Made by a program: the position numbers and the translations under genes. Shown in pieces: positions 10,201 to 16,766 of a DNA stretch of 64,000 nucleotides. Positions within the stretch are counted from its first letter, which is position 1, and every line of letters starts with the position of its first letter. The notes below the pieces were generated by a model. That model was not told where the DNA came from. It was given only the letters and a program-made list of their open reading frames with translations, and did no database searches. This DNA comes from Clostridiales bacterium FE2011 (GTDB lineage Bacteria > Bacillota > Clostridia > Christensenellales > Aristaeellaceae): contig CP069418.1 in the NCBI GenBank assembly GCA_017569305.1, forward strand, positions 3,162,001 through 3,226,000, written 5' to 3'.

Positions 10201-13200
10201 GTGGACGCGGAGGGACATCCGATTCCCGACGGTACATACGGAGCCATGACCTTCACCGGCGGCACGGCGACCTTTACCCTGACCAACGGAGAAACCAAAA
10301 AAGCACTGGAGCTGCCGGAAGGAACCGTGTTTACGGTCAGTGAGGAAGCGGACGGCTATGTGTCTGAACGGAGCGGTGAAGACGGTGTCATCGAACCGGG
10401 ATTAACCAAACATGTTGATTTTACCAATACGCGGGATACTTTTGCTGACTTGAAAATCCTGAAGACCGTGACAGGGGAAGAATTTGACGAAAACCAGGTG
10501 TTCAGCTTTACGGTGACGCTGTCCGGATATACCGGGGAGGAAACCTTTGAAACCGTGAAGACCTCCGGCGGGGAAAACAAAGATGGAACCCTGACATTTA
10601 CGGACGGGAAAGCCGTCATTGAACTGAAACACAACGAAAGCCTGACAATCAAAAACCTGCCCAACGGTACGGTTTACACTGTGGAAGAGGACGATTACAC
10701 ACCTGAATATTATGAGCCCGAGTTTGAAAACGCCAGCGGTACGATTGAGGGCGGCGATAATGTGACGGTGGAAGCTTCCTTTATCAACCCCAAGAAGCCG
10801 GTGGTAGACATTGTGGCGGAAAAGGATTGGGGCGAAGCTGACTATATCCTGGAAGCCACTGCCGTGCGGTTTGTGCTGAAACGGAAGGCAGGCAACGGAG
10901 AACCGGAAGTCGTTGATACGGTAACCCTGACACAGGCGGATGAATGGAAAACCCACTGGGAAGACCTGGACAAGTATGTGGACGGAAGCCTGCCGGAGGA
11001 TGAAAGGGCAGCGTATACCTACTTTGTTGAGGAAAACGGAGTATACTTCGGTGAACTGACGGACGGGGAAGTGCCGGAAGACGCCTGGATCACGGATGAA
11101 GAGCTGCTGGCGGATATGTATACGACATCCGGCGGCGAAGTGAACATGAGCGGAGAACACCAGAATCACGGCACGGCGAAGATTCAGAACCTGTCCGAGA
11201 CAACCACCGTGATTCTTGAAAAGAACTGGCCTGATTTTGCGGACGATGCTTCCGTCGCCTGGGAGGCCACATTCCAGCTGCTGGCTGATGAAACCTCCAC
11301 AGAGGATGAACCCATCACAATCCGTAAAGATACACCGGTGGAGGAAAGGACTTTTGCCAACCTGCCGAAATACAGGGTTGACGAGAACGGGGAAGCAAAG
11401 CTGATTGACTATACGGTGAAGGAAACCGCGTACAACGTCTATGAAAACGGTGATCTCCGGTTCAGCTATGACGGAACCAACTATGTTCCGGATGATCGCA
11501 ACAAGCGTTATCTTTCATCTTATGATTCCGAGTTCAATGAAAACGATGAAGAAGTGATCACGGTTACCAACGTGACCACAAAGGTGAAATCCATCCGGGT
11601 TGTGAAGGAATGGATGGGTATTCCCATTGAGGAAACAAAGGATCTTCCGGCTACTTCTTTCGCTCTGGCCTACATACCGGCTACGGGATGGGGCAATCCG
11701 GAACCTTATACGGATGATACCGGTTTTGACTATACGAAAATCCGGCTGAGCTATGATAACAACTGGACCTGGGAATGCCCGGTGGAACTTCCGGAAGAAT
11801 ACCGGTATTTTGCCATCGAAACGCCGCTGACCAAGCCTACCTGGGACGCCGCAGACGAACATGTGCTGACGGATCCGCTGATCGATGAATTCCCGATCAT
11901 GATCGAGGGATATAAGTGCCGTGACGTTATCGATACAGGCAAATGGAGCTCCCTGGTGCATTTCCAGCAGCCGCGGAACGCCAATATCGGCAATCACGGC
12001 GAAATCAAAATCCTGAACAAGCTGCCCGGTTATATGCAGATGGACCTGAAGAAAAAATTCCTGGAATACAGGGATGACGGAAACGGCGGGCAGAGCCTGT
12101 ATACCACAACGGGCGAGGATCAGTCCCAGAGCAATATGATCATTGAGCTCCAGATCCTGCGGCGTACAGTGGATTACAGCTCCGGAGAGGACGTATACAT
12201 TACCGGCTGGCAGAATTACGGTAAGCCCGTGAGGGTTGGCTATGACACGGCAGGCAATGAATATGTTGACAATCCAAACCCGTTTGCTGTCGCTCCCAGG
12301 GGCTCCTGGAACTATAACGTTGAGGACAATAACATCAATCACGGCCTGCCCACCAAGGGCCTTTACAGGCAGGCAGACAACTCCATTATTGTTGTCCGGT
12401 ATCAGTATATCTACAAGGAAGTACAGGTGTACGACGGAAACCTGAACCCGATCGGCGGTCAGTGGACAGCCTGGCTTCCGTATGCCTGGGACGCCAACGG
12501 CGCCCGGATTCCTGTTTCCGAACTGCAGACAGCGCAGGACCAGGACCGCATGCTGAACGCTCCCGGTACATCCCTGGATATCGAAAAAACCTGGGCGGAC
12601 GACCGGATTGCTGCGAATGTTGAAGAAGTCTACGTCCGGGTGGAACGCAGGGAATACGGATCAAACGGACCGTACGAAGACTACCTGTCCATTATCAGCA
12701 CGGAAATGGAACTGGGCAGCCTTTCCCAGAATCACTTCATCACCAGCGGGCCGGACGTGTATAACCCGATCACAAACCGCATTGTACTGGGCCGGGAGAA
12801 TGACTGGAAGGCGACCATTGACAAAGTGCAGATTTTCCCGAACGGTAACGGGCAGAAACAGTATGAATACCGGATTATAGAGACCGGATACATGGACCGG
12901 GCCGGTAACGTCTATGCGAACACCTACGTGTTTGATCCCATCACGTATTATAAACAGGGACGGAACGACGCGGACTGGGTGGACCAGGGCAATGGCCTGC
13001 TGCTGACCCGGGACGGGCCTAACAAACTGAGGGTGGAAAACACCTCCCACTTCGGACCGCTGGCAATTGTCAAACAGGTTCCTGAAGTAAGCCTGGAAGC
13101 CGCTGAAGGGCAGGAATTTGCGTTCCATGTCGATATGCTGCTGCCTCCCGGTGTTGAACTCAAACTGCTGGATCTGGAAGTGGAGAACGGAACCATCAGC

Positions 13201-14262
13201 GATTACACATGTGAAGGCGAAGTTGTCACGTTTACCTTGACAATCGAGGGACCGGGCGCAGTCATGATCGACGGTATTCCTTACGGTACCACCTACGAGG
13301 TGGAGGAAATTTTCGTACCGGAAGGCTGGAAACAGGATGGTGAACCGGTTTACAGCGATGAGCTGAATAAACAGATTTCCTACGATGATGAAAGGGATCC
13401 TGTGGAAAGCGTCACCCTCACCAATATTGAAACCACATCCGTCACGGCTGAAAAAACCTGGAAGAAGAACGGGGAAGCCGCAGAATGGCCCGGGGACATT
13501 ACAGAGATTACAGTGGGCCTGTACCGCAGTCTGAACGGCGGTGAACCGGAACCGGTAACGGACGAGGAAGGTAATCCCTGCAGCCTTTCCTTCAGGGAGA
13601 CAACCTATGCGCCCGGCCGGACGTTCACAGACCTGCCTGTTTATGATGACGAAGGTCATCCCATTGACTACAGCATCCGGGAACTGAGCATCACCGGCGG
13701 ACAGGAGACGGCGGACGTAACCGATGACGTTGTCACCCTGAGAGGCAAGACCTGGCAGGTGTCGTATACAGAAACGGATGAGGACAACACAACAGTCATC
13801 ACGAACAGCCTGACAGAAATCCATATTCTGAAAGTTGACCTGAAAAACAGCGAACCGCTGGCAGGCGCGGAGTTCATGCTTGAGAAGCGCAACGGTGAAA
13901 CCTGGGAAGTGTTCAGGGATCAGATCACCGTTGGCGAAGACGGGGATGAAAAGGGCCGGGCCACCGTGGAAGGACTGACAAACGGCGCCTACACCTTGCG
14001 GGAAACAAAGGCACCGCCCGGATATACCCCGCTGGGCACGCCTGTCGGCTTTACCGTGGAGGACGGCGTTATCCGCTTCACAAACACGGAGCACGTGACT
14101 TACGATGCACAGACCGCCACATTCAGGGTGGAAAACAAGACCGGACTGGTGCTGCCTAGTACAGGCGGACCCGGAACACAGGCATGGACGGCCATCGGAA
14201 TGGCGCTGATCCTGTTTGCAGGCCTGATGCTCCTGATGAGACGAAGAAAAAACATGCAATAA
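4204..14262 (+). CDS. Giant Cna-B/SpaA surface adhesin, LPSTG-anchored (3352 aa)
   Basis: Very large wall-anchored protein, probably an adhesin or pilus tip/stalk. A signal peptide lies at about 1-37 and an acidic Pro/Glu/Thr-rich linker at about 45-185. Two related N-terminal repeats end in SFTADSFSVYGVV (near 463) and RFETDSFSVYGVI (near 616). A long middle section is followed by many Cna-B/SpaA-like beta-sandwich units marked by K-x-W starts: EKKWAEG near 1390, KKTWSDD near 1539, EKNWPDF near 2340, EKTWADD near 2794, EKTWKKN near 3083. Two tandem copies of a roughly 90-residue unit (SPQLPAGF and SPQLPSGF) lie near 1575-1750. The last SpaA domain (ILKVDLKNSEPLAGAEF, E-box LRETKAPPGY) is near 3205-3310, then LPSTG at 3317-3321, a membrane segment and a basic tail. 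Cna-B domains often form internal isopeptide bonds. ATG 4204 follows GAAGG by 8 nt. The frame is open throughout. Confidence 0.9.
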   Translation: MNRKRVFRRTGTGRRILSFLFAFVWLFSASDISSYAENIIYSEPVTAPIRAIGTPQPDEAEVEPLGLPETDENPAEADILPEKETGENETELTEEESSTEETGEAPETEEGDYVNQNPDKPDNTGDPAGKPEQNQPEEDAGSSETEADSEANPPEGEPEELPDTDTAEDEPEAEPEDEPETERTWYAGSLTAETEGCSVRIDYPVEAHIDENASLSLETAKGAELYTALKSAARVIRNEENETWKQQVTEDGNRFYVLKMTDPEGNEILPEAGMNLICEQSESPEGVTYFLAGDNARILEAQDGTLLISDYRMEPFGYATVERIQTGIVTQEFQAPDYLVTAAYGPEAGFPSDTEMKVREIRPDTPEYAIYSGMTEETLGEEWSEITLERYFDITFVSGGKEVEPQAEVDVQIVFKDVIELTEEHDVQAVHIENNEAKVIESETESNEDAAKQSQELIDTVSFTADSFSVYGVVRRTKITQKVLAADGNTYEISVTYGQDASIPADAELVVTELLPGDERYAEHLQQAVRAALEQSGVEIPAEDEGVYIREDQYGRFFDIEIRSGGLKIEPEGNVTVKIGLADAPEERKDELLVVHFAGSEPDILGTETETEGTIRFETDSFSVYGVITMPSSTPQNNLADLDSRRFTMSHNNLYVTKTIDAGTTNQFHKTRNANEATVWTFEATGTAGVYNIFTTDAQGNKQYMNLNRRDGSRAHAALSSTPMGFRVTRDNNGRYEIQTAEPQSNVLFYLNEFNGGTGFAGWYQRNTADDLFDLQFIDPVMENGKEYMVLVKYDGNYYIVNNDASLTRVDYDAVNNKVAVENPMLWTVDGDNPNKHIYFRSEASGYTSDQLPSDYYRRYLDPSQPGALTEENSDNVSVDWHYNQRWRDDTGTYIYPATVNRPSNVENNASVNYYNQQVYEGQWNANNHLGVELNSNGVPVRLVGGQSAANGVEILFADPTEVKEPIARNHSVNHIDISIAGESRVAVPLAYGTYYYQDPSTGEMIEYNVTTNVSLNLSTKVSINPEDMKHATIKAYDKNNNELDDAFVITGYSSNAHNDVSAVQVRVEGRFKVATVNTAYNWWEDTNSDRMKRERLNNPITYVVSAIKNQDFNMIDPDRGQLYEKMADGTYKPLSLNMDVDMTASFTYFDTANECPPARWNYNLWQSGGIIDGSGMDFVLGGDTEAASTSVVALEVTKQIVDENGVMVHPAEKIIHSVDIYGNTAKDANGMVANPNIVAEVNVEQYGTDFTPSGYSKIHSKNIAVGPNGMTIVYDYAIKPGMYYVTEDKDTIAPSFVDTAGDTWEYKETYIKTEYVRRGNKYDDKTVYPDIYHFSKNYTMSDPVFAAVPEVVGTFKRLDNVEKKNGIVEFYIYNVYVNTSHTTLEVEKKWAEGTPIPAEGEVTFELYYAKRQKTDHGEPLAALTPWPDYDEYLPATGDPIFDPKINTVLTVSAHEAAPDWLVTFTGMPKTWRDSEGNEWELDYYARETAVTVNGTNISSQYIQTIVKEDAAPEEADVSDGKVTITNAAAKTNTTVKKTWSDDAAHYNEETLTLKLVRYRKDAPPEPEDGILNITHITSGIPASPQLPAGFKVSYSYTGPVSASGVPAGNYEVSPGQYTVTATVTDGAAPFGYTYSFTSDPVTVNVPENGVATAEFTSFYSQNAGTLNVSHISNGLPNSPQLPSGFAVTYSCTGNGTTFDLQPGDNTLPAGTYVVTANVTNGAPPSGYSYASTTEPMTVTVYSNGTTRTEFTSYYGRFVKVTAKHIQQRGVSWNIQTDVYEKQFAVGTIIEIAYSTNNLDSELYINGRRVTTFRGEGRHTYSYTLQREEDLLIEALDPWFPNGFTTKITVEAIGVSGSADILPRQTAGLSNIRYTASAGFTSGGRGLRAAGVPEGYNKDTDWSETIIVSGSDNWIKAVEELDVYDEHGQPYYYAIEEENVPEGYDAEADVPVIATDIENAELTVVNTYINPTTGNLIVSKKISGNAADLTKAFNFTVTAVDAEGHPIPDGTYGAMTFTGGTATFTLTNGETKKALELPEGTVFTVSEEADGYVSERSGEDGVIEPGLTKHVDFTNTRDTFADLKILKTVTGEEFDENQVFSFTVTLSGYTGEETFETVKTSGGENKDGTLTFTDGKAVIELKHNESLTIKNLPNGTVYTVEEDDYTPEYYEPEFENASGTIEGGDNVTVEASFINPKKPVVDIVAEKDWGEADYILEATAVRFVLKRKAGNGEPEVVDTVTLTQADEWKTHWEDLDKYVDGSLPEDERAAYTYFVEENGVYFGELTDGEVPEDAWITDEELLADMYTTSGGEVNMSGEHQNHGTAKIQNLSETTTVILEKNWPDFADDASVAWEATFQLLADETSTEDEPITIRKDTPVEERTFANLPKYRVDENGEAKLIDYTVKETAYNVYENGDLRFSYDGTNYVPDDRNKRYLSSYDSEFNENDEEVITVTNVTTKVKSIRVVKEWMGIPIEETKDLPATSFALAYIPATGWGNPEPYTDDTGFDYTKIRLSYDNNWTWECPVELPEEYRYFAIETPLTKPTWDAADEHVLTDPLIDEFPIMIEGYKCRDVIDTGKWSSLVHFQQPRNANIGNHGEIKILNKLPGYMQMDLKKKFLEYRDDGNGGQSLYTTTGEDQSQSNMIIELQILRRTVDYSSGEDVYITGWQNYGKPVRVGYDTAGNEYVDNPNPFAVAPRGSWNYNVEDNNINHGLPTKGLYRQADNSIIVVRYQYIYKEVQVYDGNLNPIGGQWTAWLPYAWDANGARIPVSELQTAQDQDRMLNAPGTSLDIEKTWADDRIAANVEEVYVRVERREYGSNGPYEDYLSIISTEMELGSLSQNHFITSGPDVYNPITNRIVLGRENDWKATIDKVQIFPNGNGQKQYEYRIIETGYMDRAGNVYANTYVFDPITYYKQGRNDADWVDQGNGLLLTRDGPNKLRVENTSHFGPLAIVKQVPEVSLEAAEGQEFAFHVDMLLPPGVELKLLDLEVENGTISDYTCEGEVVTFTLTIEGPGAVMIDGIPYGTTYEVEEIFVPEGWKQDGEPVYSDELNKQISYDDERDPVESVTLTNIETTSVTAEKTWKKNGEAAEWPGDITEITVGLYRSLNGGEPEPVTDEEGNPCSLSFRETTYAPGRTFTDLPVYDDEGHPIDYSIRELSITGGQETADVTDDVVTLRGKTWQVSYTETDEDNTTVITNSLTEIHILKVDLKNSEPLAGAEFMLEKRNGETWEVFRDQITVGEDGDEKGRATVEGLTNGAYTLRETKAPPGYTPLGTPVGFTVEDGVIRFTNTEHVTYDAQTATFRVENKTGLVLPSTGGPGTQAWTAIGMALILFAGLMLLMRRRKNMQ

Positions 14263-14371
14263 CTCCGTGTGTAACCGATCATGCAACTGTTTCGGTATAT
14301 AATGTAATCCATACGAAACGGGAAAGGAAGAAAAGAGAACCCGCTGCAGTCACGTGAAGGAGGTGACGAAA

Positions 14372-15256
14372 ATGACCCGGCGACTCAGAATGATCCTGAC
14401 GATGATTCTGGCTGTGATGCTGTGCGTCGTTTTCAGCATACCCTCGTTGGCTTTTGAGGCAGACAATCTCCTGCAGGAAACCGTTCCGGCAGAAGAGACG
14501 ATGACAACACTGGCTCCGGAGCCGACGGTTACCGTATCCCCTCCGGTGGAAATTGCGGTGATTGAGGATGAAGACTGGGGAAACGTCGGGCCGGAAAAGC
14601 TGGACGTGACTGTTACACCTGCCGCCGCAGAGGAAACGGTGAGCGGCGGGGAGACCGAACCGGAGGCACCGGACTTACAGGAAGATCTTCTGGCGGAGGA
14701 AGAGACTGCTGCGGAACCTGCTGCAGCAGAACCGGAAACTGCTCCGGAAGAAGAATTGCCTGCTGCGGATCAGCAGCAGGAAACCGAACCGGCAGCAGAG
14801 AACACTGTGGAAGAACCGGCGGCAGAGAATACGGCTGAAGAACCGGCAGCAGAGACCACGGCTGAAGAACCGGCCGGGGAAATAGCGGAAGAACAGCCGA
14901 TACCAGACGCAGCCGAACCGGCTGACCTGCCCGACGCGGATGAGTCCGGGGAGGGAAGCTCCGATGAGGCAAACCCGGAGGAAGAAGAAACTGCAGAGCC
15001 GGAAAGCGAGCCTGAAACTGAAAAGGCACGTGTGACGGTGAAGGTGGAAATCACCATGATCGATGAGACGGTGATGCGTCTCCTGGCGGTAGTGGATGAT
15101 CCTGAAGGACGGGAATTCCTTTACCAGTGGCAGGTGTCTGAGGACAGCGGGATGACCTACACGGATATTCCTGAAGCCACCACGGACGAACTGAAGGTTG
15201 AACTGACTGACGAGAACATCAGCGACATGTGGCGCGTCAGGGTGCAGGCCATCTGA
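14372..15256 (+). CDS. Secreted acidic Glu/Ala/Pro-rich repeat protein with C-terminal Ig-like domain
   Basis: Function unknown. The product has 294 residues with a signal peptide at about 1-28 (basic start, hydrophobic core ending PSLAF). A strongly acidic, low-complexity region follows, including near-perfect tandem nonamers of the type AENTAEEPA around residues 140-170. The last 80 or so residues form a beta-rich domain (FLYQWQVSEDSGMTYTDIP) like bacterial Ig/PKD-type surface modules. There is no LPxTG signal or second membrane segment, so it is probably secreted or held non-covalently. The ATG at 14372 follows AGGAGG by 8 nt; a GTG at 14354 is in frame but lies before that site. It is 109 bp after the adhesin and shares its Glu/Pro/Thr composition, so it may be an accessory protein. 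A TATAAT at 14298-14303 lacks a clear -35. Confidence 0.8.
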   Translation: MTRRLRMILTMILAVMLCVVFSIPSLAFEADNLLQETVPAEETMTTLAPEPTVTVSPPVEIAVIEDEDWGNVGPEKLDVTVTPAAAEETVSGGETEPEAPDLQEDLLAEEETAAEPAAAEPETAPEEELPAADQQQETEPAAENTVEEPAAENTAEEPAAETTAEEPAGEIAEEQPIPDAAEPADLPDADESGEGSSDEANPEEEETAEPESEPETEKARVTVKVEITMIDETVMRLLAVVDDPEGREFLYQWQVSEDSGMTYTDIPEATTDELKVELTDENISDMWRVRVQAI

Positions 15257-15270
15257 AAACAATGAATGAC

Positions 15271-15299
15271 AGGACGGATCCGCAAGGGTCCGTCCTTTT
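15271..15299 (+). terminator. Terminator of the surface-protein locus
   Basis: An 11-bp stem (AGGACGGATCC with GGGTCCGTCCT, one wobble pair) with a GCAA tetraloop, followed by TTTT. Confidence 0.88.
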
Positions 15300-15305
15300 C
15301 CATGC

Positions 15306-15334
15306 TTGTTTTTAAAGGGTTCATCCGGTATAAT
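15306..15334 (+). promoter_or_regulatory. Promoter of the M29 aminopeptidase gene
   Basis: TTGTTT at 15306-15311 and TATAAT at 15329-15334 with a 17-bp spacer, starting just after the preceding terminator. Confidence 0.75.
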
Positions 15335-15391
15335 ACAGGAGCGCTTTTCGAACAGAAAAGTAAAAAACTGATCAGAAAGAGAACAGGGAAA

Positions 15392-16615
15392 ATGAAGAAA
15401 ACGATTCTGAAAAAATACGCCCGCCTGATTGCCGAATGCGGCGCGAATGTCCAGAAAGGACAGGACGTATTCATCCAGGCCGGCATGGATCAGCCGGAGT
15501 TCGTCAAAATGGTGGCGGAGGAATGCTACAAACTGGGCGCCAACAGGGTGGTCGTTGATTTTGACTACCCGCAGCTGACCAAGCTGGCTATGCGCTACAG
15601 CAGTGTGAAAACGCTGGGCAACCTGACGAATTACCAGAAGGCCCGCTGGGAGTACTATGTGGAGAAACTGCCCTGCAGGATCTATATTGAATCTGACGAT
15701 CCGGACGGACTGAAGGGCATTAACCAGAACAAGATGCTCAAAGTTCAGCAGATGAAATATCCGCTGCTCAAAGGCTATATGGACCAGATGGATAACAAGT
15801 ACCAGTGGTGTATCGCCGCTGTGCCCGGTCCGGCCTGGGCAAAGAAAGTGTTCCCCGGAATGAGGACGAGCCAGGCTGTGGAAAAAATGTGGGAAGCAAT
15901 CCTTTCCACCAGCCGGGTGAATGATGATCCGGTAGCTGCCTGGAAGGAACATAACGCTGACCTGAAGTCCCGGTGCGATTACCTGAACAGCCTGGGCATT
16001 GAGGAACTGCACTATACCGCCGGAAACGGAACCAACTTTACGGTGGGAATGATTCCGGAAGCTGAATTCAAGGGCGGCGGAGATACCAGCCTGCAGAACA
16101 TTTTCTTTAACCCGAATATCCCCACGGAAGAATGCTTCATTTCTCCCAGGAAAGGGAAGGCGGAGGGTATTGTTTACTCCAGCCTGCCGCTGAGCTACCA
16201 GGGACAGCTGATTGAAAACTTCAATATCCGCTTTGAGAACGGCAAGGCTGTGGAATGGCATGCGGAGAAGAATGAGCAGCTGCTGACAAACATGCTGACA
16301 GCGGATGAGGGCGCATCCTATCTGGGCGAGTGCGCGCTGATTCCTTATGATTCCCCGATCCGCAACAGCGGGGTGCTCTTCTACAACACGCTCTTTGATG
16401 AGAACGCTTCCTGCCACCTGGCGGTGGGCAGGGGCTTTGCCGATACGATCAGGGGCTTTGAGAACAAAACCCTGGAGGAGTGCCGTGAACTGGGCATCAA
16501 TGACTCCATGATCCATGTGGACTTCATGATCGGCACTGAAGACATGAATATCGACGCGAAGACCCGGGACGGTAAGACCGTACCGATTTTCCGCAACGGC
16601 AACTGGGCATTCTGA
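15392..16615 (+). CDS. M29 family metallo-aminopeptidase
   Basis: Cytoplasmic aminopeptidase of 407 residues, family M29 (aminopeptidase T/AmpS/PepS type), which removes N-terminal residues from peptides using two metal ions. The family metal-ligand segments are all present: Glu in IPTEECF, Glu in LGECALIP, Glu and His in LFDENASCHLAVG, and His and Asp in MIHVDFMIG. The length matches the family. The ATG at 15392 starts the canonical KKTILKKYARLI beginning; its ribosome site is weak (ACAGGG), and in-frame upstream ATG codons fall in the promoter region. It is monocistronic, with its own promoter and a terminator 7 bp after the stop codon. Confidence 0.9.
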   Translation: MKKTILKKYARLIAECGANVQKGQDVFIQAGMDQPEFVKMVAEECYKLGANRVVVDFDYPQLTKLAMRYSSVKTLGNLTNYQKARWEYYVEKLPCRIYIESDDPDGLKGINQNKMLKVQQMKYPLLKGYMDQMDNKYQWCIAAVPGPAWAKKVFPGMRTSQAVEKMWEAILSTSRVNDDPVAAWKEHNADLKSRCDYLNSLGIEELHYTAGNGTNFTVGMIPEAEFKGGGDTSLQNIFFNPNIPTEECFISPRKGKAEGIVYSSLPLSYQGQLIENFNIRFENGKAVEWHAEKNEQLLTNMLTADEGASYLGECALIPYDSPIRNSGVLFYNTLFDENASCHLAVGRGFADTIRGFENKTLEECRELGINDSMIHVDFMIGTEDMNIDAKTRDGKTVPIFRNGNWAF

Positions 16616-16622
16616 GGCCTTT

Positions 16623-16658
16623 ACAGAAGCAGTCCTGCATATGGACTGCTTCTGTTTT
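16623..16658 (+). terminator. Terminator after the aminopeptidase gene
   Basis: A perfect 13-bp stem (ACAGAAGCAGTCC with its complement), a 7-nt loop and a TTT tail. Confidence 0.88.
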
Positions 16659-16668
16659 ATGATTGCGC

Positions 16669-16680
16669 GCAAACGTTTAC
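16669..16680. promoter_or_regulatory. LacI/CcpA-type operator in front of the GH94 gene
   Basis: GCAAACGTTTAC has the AAACGTTT core and central CG of LacI-family operators and shares the 10-base core context of the GH5 site at 1808-1817. It lies about 19 bp upstream of the -35 hexamer, a position more like an activator or cre site than a blocking operator. Confidence 0.6.
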
Positions 16681-16698
16681 CGTGTTAAAATAAAAAAG

Positions 16699-16727
16699 TT
16701 GGAGAATAATGAGCTTCCCTATATAAT
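16699..16727 (+). promoter_or_regulatory. Promoter of the GH94 phosphorylase-trmO genes
   Basis: TTGGAG at 16699-16704 and TATAAT at 16722-16727, with a 17-bp spacer. Confidence 0.75.
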
Positions 16728-16766
16728 TCAGAAAACAATCAATCGGAATTACAGGAGGAACGAGGC

